Shown in pieces: positions 53,727-56,617 of a stretch of DNA of 56,617 nucleotides. Both the position numbers and the translations under genes were made by a program. The notes under the pieces were generated by a model. The model was not told the DNA's origin, did not search any database, and saw only the letters and a program-made list of their open reading frames with translations. Numbering within the stretch: the stretch's first letter is position 1; each line of letters starts with the position of its first letter. This DNA is from AP-15 sp963747735 (lineage in GTDB: Bacteria > Pseudomonadota > Alphaproteobacteria > ATCC43930 > CGMCC-115725), in contig CAVVGE010000003.1 of the NCBI GenBank assembly GCA_963747735.1, positions 1 through 56,617 of the forward strand, written 5' to 3'.

Positions 53727-54838
53727 ACACCCGTCTCCGCGCTTGCGAGCCAGGAAATCCGGCCGTACACCGTGTCGCTGGCCAGGATCGTGACGAAGAT
53801 GATCCCTTGCAGCACCACGGTCGCCGCGTCGGGCAGCCCGAGGTGGCGCTGCAGCAACCCGCCGCTGGCGCCGATCCCGCCGAGCAGGATGGCGACTGGG
53901 ATGACCGCCAGCGGGTTGTAGCGTGCGAGGAAGGCGACGAGGATGCCGGTATAGCCGTAGCCCGCGACGATATCCGCGCTGGCCCGCTCCTGGGTCGCGG
54001 CGATCTCGATCATACCGGCGAGACCGGCGGCGGCGCCTCCGAGGAAGCAGGTCAGCATGACGAGCTTGCCGATCGGAAGCCCGACCATGCGCGCCGCCCG
54101 CACGTTGCCGCCGGCGATGCGCGCGGCAAAGCCGACCGTCGTGTGCCGGATCAGCACGTAGGCGAGCACACACACAATGACACCCACCACCAACCCCCAG
54201 TGGATCTCGGTGCCGGGTATCGTGCCGATCATGTGGGCGTAGCCGATCGATGGCGAGGACGGCTTGTTGAGGCTGCGCGGATCGCGAAACACCCCCTCGA
54301 CCAGTTGGTTGAGGATGGCGATCGCGATATAGTTCAGCAGCAGGCTCGAGATGGTTTCGTTGACACCGCGCCAGTGACGCAACGCGCCCGCGGCGGCGAT
54401 CCACAGCCCGCCGGCGACGATGCCCGTGGCGGCCATCGCGGCGAGGGCGATCGGCGAGGGTGCCCCGACCAGCGCGACACCCGCCATCGCTGCAAAGAGC
54501 CCGCCGATCACGAAGGCCCCTTCGCCGCCGATGATCATCAGACCGACTTGCGCCGGCAAGGCCGTGCACAATCCGGTCAGAATCAGCGGTGCCGCGCGGG
54601 TCAGGGTGTTCTGGACCGAGAACCACGAGCCGACGGAGCCCTGGACCATATACCCGTACACGGCCAGCGGGTTGACCCCGGCGACCGCGACGAAGAGCCC
54701 GAACAGCAAGAGCGAGGCCACCAGCGCGCCCACCGGCACCAGCACTGCTTCGACGGCGCCGCCGGGGACGAGGCGATGCAGCCGCCGGGCGGTCTTGCCG
54801 CGTCGCCCCCCGATCGCCGCCGCAGTGTCTTCGACCAT
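53723..54838 (-). CDS. BMP-type ABC transporter permease, first subunit
   Basis: A 371-residue permease. VGLMIIGGEGAFVIGGLFAA, the ETISSLLLNYIAIAILNQLV motif and GFAARIAGGNVRAARMVGLP are typical. SADIVAGYGYTGILVAFLAR marks the C-terminal half. Its ATG is 30 bases after the binding protein gene. Members import nucleosides, or purine/ureide-like compounds; here a short amide or ureide is suggested by the linked hydrolases. Confidence 0.92.
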   Translation of the reverse strand: MVEDTAAAIGGRRGKTARRLHRLVPGGAVEAVLVPVGALVASLLLFGLFVAVAGVNPLAVYGYMVQGSVGSWFSVQNTLTRAAPLILTGLCTALPAQVGLMIIGGEGAFVIGGLFAAMAGVALVGAPSPIALAAMAATGIVAGGLWIAAAGALRHWRGVNETISSLLLNYIAIAILNQLVEGVFRDPRSLNKPSSPSIGYAHMIGTIPGTEIHWGLVVGVIVCVLAYVLIRHTTVGFAARIAGGNVRAARMVGLPIGKLVMLTCFLGGAAAGLAGMIEIAATQERASADIVAGYGYTGILVAFLARYNPLAVIPVAILLGGIGASGGLLQRHLGLPDAATVVLQGIIFVTILASDTVYGRISWLASAETGV

Positions 54839-54868
54839 TACCGACGCGCCTGCGACGCCCGCGCCGCC

Positions 54869-56002
54869 TCAGGCGGGCAACGCCCCGAGCACCCCCTCGA
54901 CGAGGAAATTCATCGATTCGAGCTTAGTGTCGGTGGCGTTGAACTGGATCAGCTCCTGGCCAGCGGCAACTGCGACCTTGCCGGTGTTGTCGTTGAGCGG
55001 CCCCTTGAAGATCACGTAGCTGCCCGCGCTAAGCCCTGCCTTCGCGGTGTCGGCCTGCTGGCGCGCTGCATCCGTGACCATGGCGCCGTACGGCGACTGC
55101 TTGATCAATCCCTCCTTGAAGCCGCCGCGATAGAAATTGGAAATCTTCTCCCCCTTCATCCACATCGTGACGAACTTGGGATAAAGGTCGGTCCAGTTCC
55201 ATTCGGCACCGGTCAGATATGCCCCTGGAGCCAGCGCCGCCTGGCTGCAGTGGTAGCCGCACACAAAGGCATTCCGTTTGGCGGCGGTCTGCACCACGAC
55301 CTTGGGGCTGTCGACATGCATGGTGACGACGTCTATCCCTTGGTCGACTAGGCTGTTGGTCGCCTCGGCCTCCTTGACCGGCATCGACCAATCGCCGGTG
55401 AAGATGACACTCGTTGTGATCTTGGGATTGACCAGCCGCGCGCCGAGCGTGAACGCGTTGATGTTCTGCAGTACCTGCGGAATGGGCTTGGCCGCGACGA
55501 AACCCAGCTTGCCCGACTTGCTGGCATGACCGGCGACGATGCCGTTGATGTATTGGGCTTCGAAGATGTAGCCGAAATAGCTGCCGGCGTTGGTGGGGTC
55601 CTTGGCCGTCCACAAGCCGCCGCAATGCTCGAACCGCACCTTGGAAAATTTGGGCGCCTCGCGCAGGATGTACGGGTCGAAATAGCCGAACGAAGTGGGA
55701 AACAGCAGGGTGGCGCCATCCTGCCCGATCATCGATTCCATCGTCTTGGAGACCGCAACGTCCTCCGGCACGTTCTCTTCTTCGAGGACCTTGACCCCAG
55801 CCATCTTCTTGACCGCGGCCGCGCCCTGCGCATGGGCCTGGTTGTAGCCGAAATCATCGTGCGGACCGACATAGATGAACCCGACCGAGAGACTGTCGGC
55901 CAAGGCCATGCGGATCGGAAGTCCCGCCGCCATCGCCCCGCCGGCGCCGAGCACCGCGGCCCCCCTGATCAACTGACGACGAGAAACTCCCCTTGACATC
56001 AT
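54869..56002 (-). CDS. BMP-family ABC transporter substrate-binding protein
   Basis: A 377-residue basic-membrane-protein/PnrA-type binding protein. A twin-arginine-type signal (SRRQLIRGAAVLGAGGAMAA) precedes the mature start near LADSLSVGFIYVGPHDDFG. DFGYNQAHAQGAAAVKK and GYIFEAQYINGIVAGHASKS are family segments. First gene of an operon: binding protein, two permeases, formamidase, biuret-hydrolase-like protein, ATPase. Placement of two amidohydrolases inside the transporter operon points to import of nitrogen-rich small molecules. Confidence 0.92.
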   Translation of the reverse strand: MMSRGVSRRQLIRGAAVLGAGGAMAAGLPIRMALADSLSVGFIYVGPHDDFGYNQAHAQGAAAVKKMAGVKVLEEENVPEDVAVSKTMESMIGQDGATLLFPTSFGYFDPYILREAPKFSKVRFEHCGGLWTAKDPTNAGSYFGYIFEAQYINGIVAGHASKSGKLGFVAAKPIPQVLQNINAFTLGARLVNPKITTSVIFTGDWSMPVKEAEATNSLVDQGIDVVTMHVDSPKVVVQTAAKRNAFVCGYHCSQAALAPGAYLTGAEWNWTDLYPKFVTMWMKGEKISNFYRGGFKEGLIKQSPYGAMVTDAARQQADTAKAGLSAGSYVIFKGPLNDNTGKVAVAAGQELIQFNATDTKLESMNFLVEGVLGALPA

Positions 56003-56617
56003 TGTCCCCTCCTATACGCGGCCACCATTCGTCGCGCGGCTTGCGGCGCCTTGGCTCAACGGCGCAAGCCACGTGCCAATCGCCCCCGATCCGGCCGGGA
56101 CGAGGCTCGGCGAGGGGATCTAAAGTCCCGTGAATGAATCTGATCATAATTTACGCATTCGTAAGCGCAGAAAGCCTACGGGAAGGTCAATCATGGCGAG
56201 GCGCTGCGGACGGGCAAGAGCCAGGCCGACGCGGTGGTCCTACGCGAGGACCACCGCGTCGGGGGTCGCGGCCGGCGGCATCCGCACAAGGCTCCATCTT
56301 GAACCGCCCCGAATATTGGCTGCGGCGGCAATGACCCGGACGGATTTCGGATTAGTGTCAGTGCGAGCGCCAAAGTCCGGACCGAGGCGGCGGCTCGACG
56401 ACTGAAACGTGCTGCAAAGCAGCCCCTCCGATGTGTACGCTACGGCACTCCGTTGCCCTCCGGCGTTCCGATGATGCTTTACATCCTTTCCCGGCTGCAG
56501 TCAGATCGATGCGTTATCCGACAGGCCCGAGGGCCGGGCAGGGTGATCAGAAGAAAGAGTGATGGTAGCGGCGGCGAATGTTCCCCTCGGCCGGGTACTG
56601 CCGCTCGCCCCTCACTC
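56003..56617. other. Intergenic region with a strong hairpin, no gene recognised
   Basis: 615 bases to the window end. Short open frames show no family-like sequence. The 5' leader and promoter of the binding-protein operon should lie in 56003-56200. A 16-bp perfect stem is at 56226-56262. Confidence 0.35.
56226..56262. repeat. Perfect 16-bp inverted repeat (hairpin)
   Basis: CCGACGCGGTGGTCCT, loop ACGCG, then the exact reverse complement. No T-run on either side, so it is not a standard terminator. It lies about 220-260 bases upstream of the binding-protein gene on its strand. Confidence 0.75.

Noticed and set aside
56226..56262. Intrinsic terminator
   Set aside because: No T-run on either strand and no gene ending beside it.
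1..56617. CRISPR arrays, rRNA and tRNA genes
   Set aside because: No regularly spaced repeats and no tRNA- or rRNA-like sequence was recognised on reading, including no selC.

Overview
The window is GC-rich DNA with the codon use and gene content of an alphaproteobacterium; a Rhodospirillales- or Rhizobiales-like source fits, but no taxonomic marker gene is present. It is dense accessory and catabolic DNA with many broken genes.

Region 1 (1-6.8 kb) is the most interesting. A TetR regulator (4112-4699) is followed by a selenoprotein related to glycine/betaine/sarcosine reductase subunit B (4824-6032), in which an in-frame UGA at 5283-5285 almost certainly encodes selenocysteine (U-P-V-C motif, with a SECIS-like hairpin just downstream). 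A type II HAD haloacid dehalogenase (6040-6735) comes next. Divergently, a peroxiredoxin, a glutathione S-transferase, an EmrB/QacA-type efflux pump and a DehI-type dehalogenase (frameshifted, running off the edge) form one apparent operon. Palindromes sharing a TTTAGAT half-site lie in front of the peroxiredoxin and of the selenoprotein. A second copy of the core (TetR, selenoprotein with the same UGA, decayed HAD gene) lies at 41.6-43.9 kb. I read this as a duplicated, TetR-controlled selenoprotein/dehalogenase module, possibly for halogenated or electrophilic compounds; that role is inference.

Region 2 (6.85-11.9 kb) is a nested mobile element. An IS21-family element with double terminal repeats has its istA broken by a 23-bp palindromic (REP-like) insert. 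Its istB is split by a cassette carrying a damaged serine recombinase and a DUF5372-like ORF.

Region 3 (12.4-28.4 kb) holds single catabolic genes: a luciferase-like oxidoreductase, class II aldolase, benzoylformate-decarboxylase-like enzyme, isocitrate-lyase/PEP-mutase family protein, cupin, CoA ester lyase plus CaiB CoA-transferase, 2-hydroxyacid dehydrogenase, two Fe(II)/2-oxoglutarate dioxygenases, an SDR and a TPR protein.

Region 4 (28.5-32.1 kb) is a gene graveyard (zinc-ribbon protein, amidase, hydantoinase and solute-binding-protein fragments) around a SnoaL-DoxX chimera and a PotBC-like permease pair. Region 5 (32.1-39.3 kb) is a complete peptide-type ABC transporter with two tandem binding proteins. 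A frameshifted Na+/H+ antiporter follows at 40.1-41.4 kb.

Region 6 (44.6-56.0 kb) is a nitrogen-scavenging cluster: allophanate hydrolase (AtzF), an AtzH/HpxZ-like protein, broken AtzE, AtzG, a decayed NCS2-like permease, two biuret-hydrolase-like isochorismatase proteins, formamidase (AmiF) and a BMP-family ABC transporter. Together they would import small amides or ureides and release ammonia. Many single-base frameshifts recur through the window; whether they are pseudogenes or sequencing errors cannot be decided from the sequence alone.
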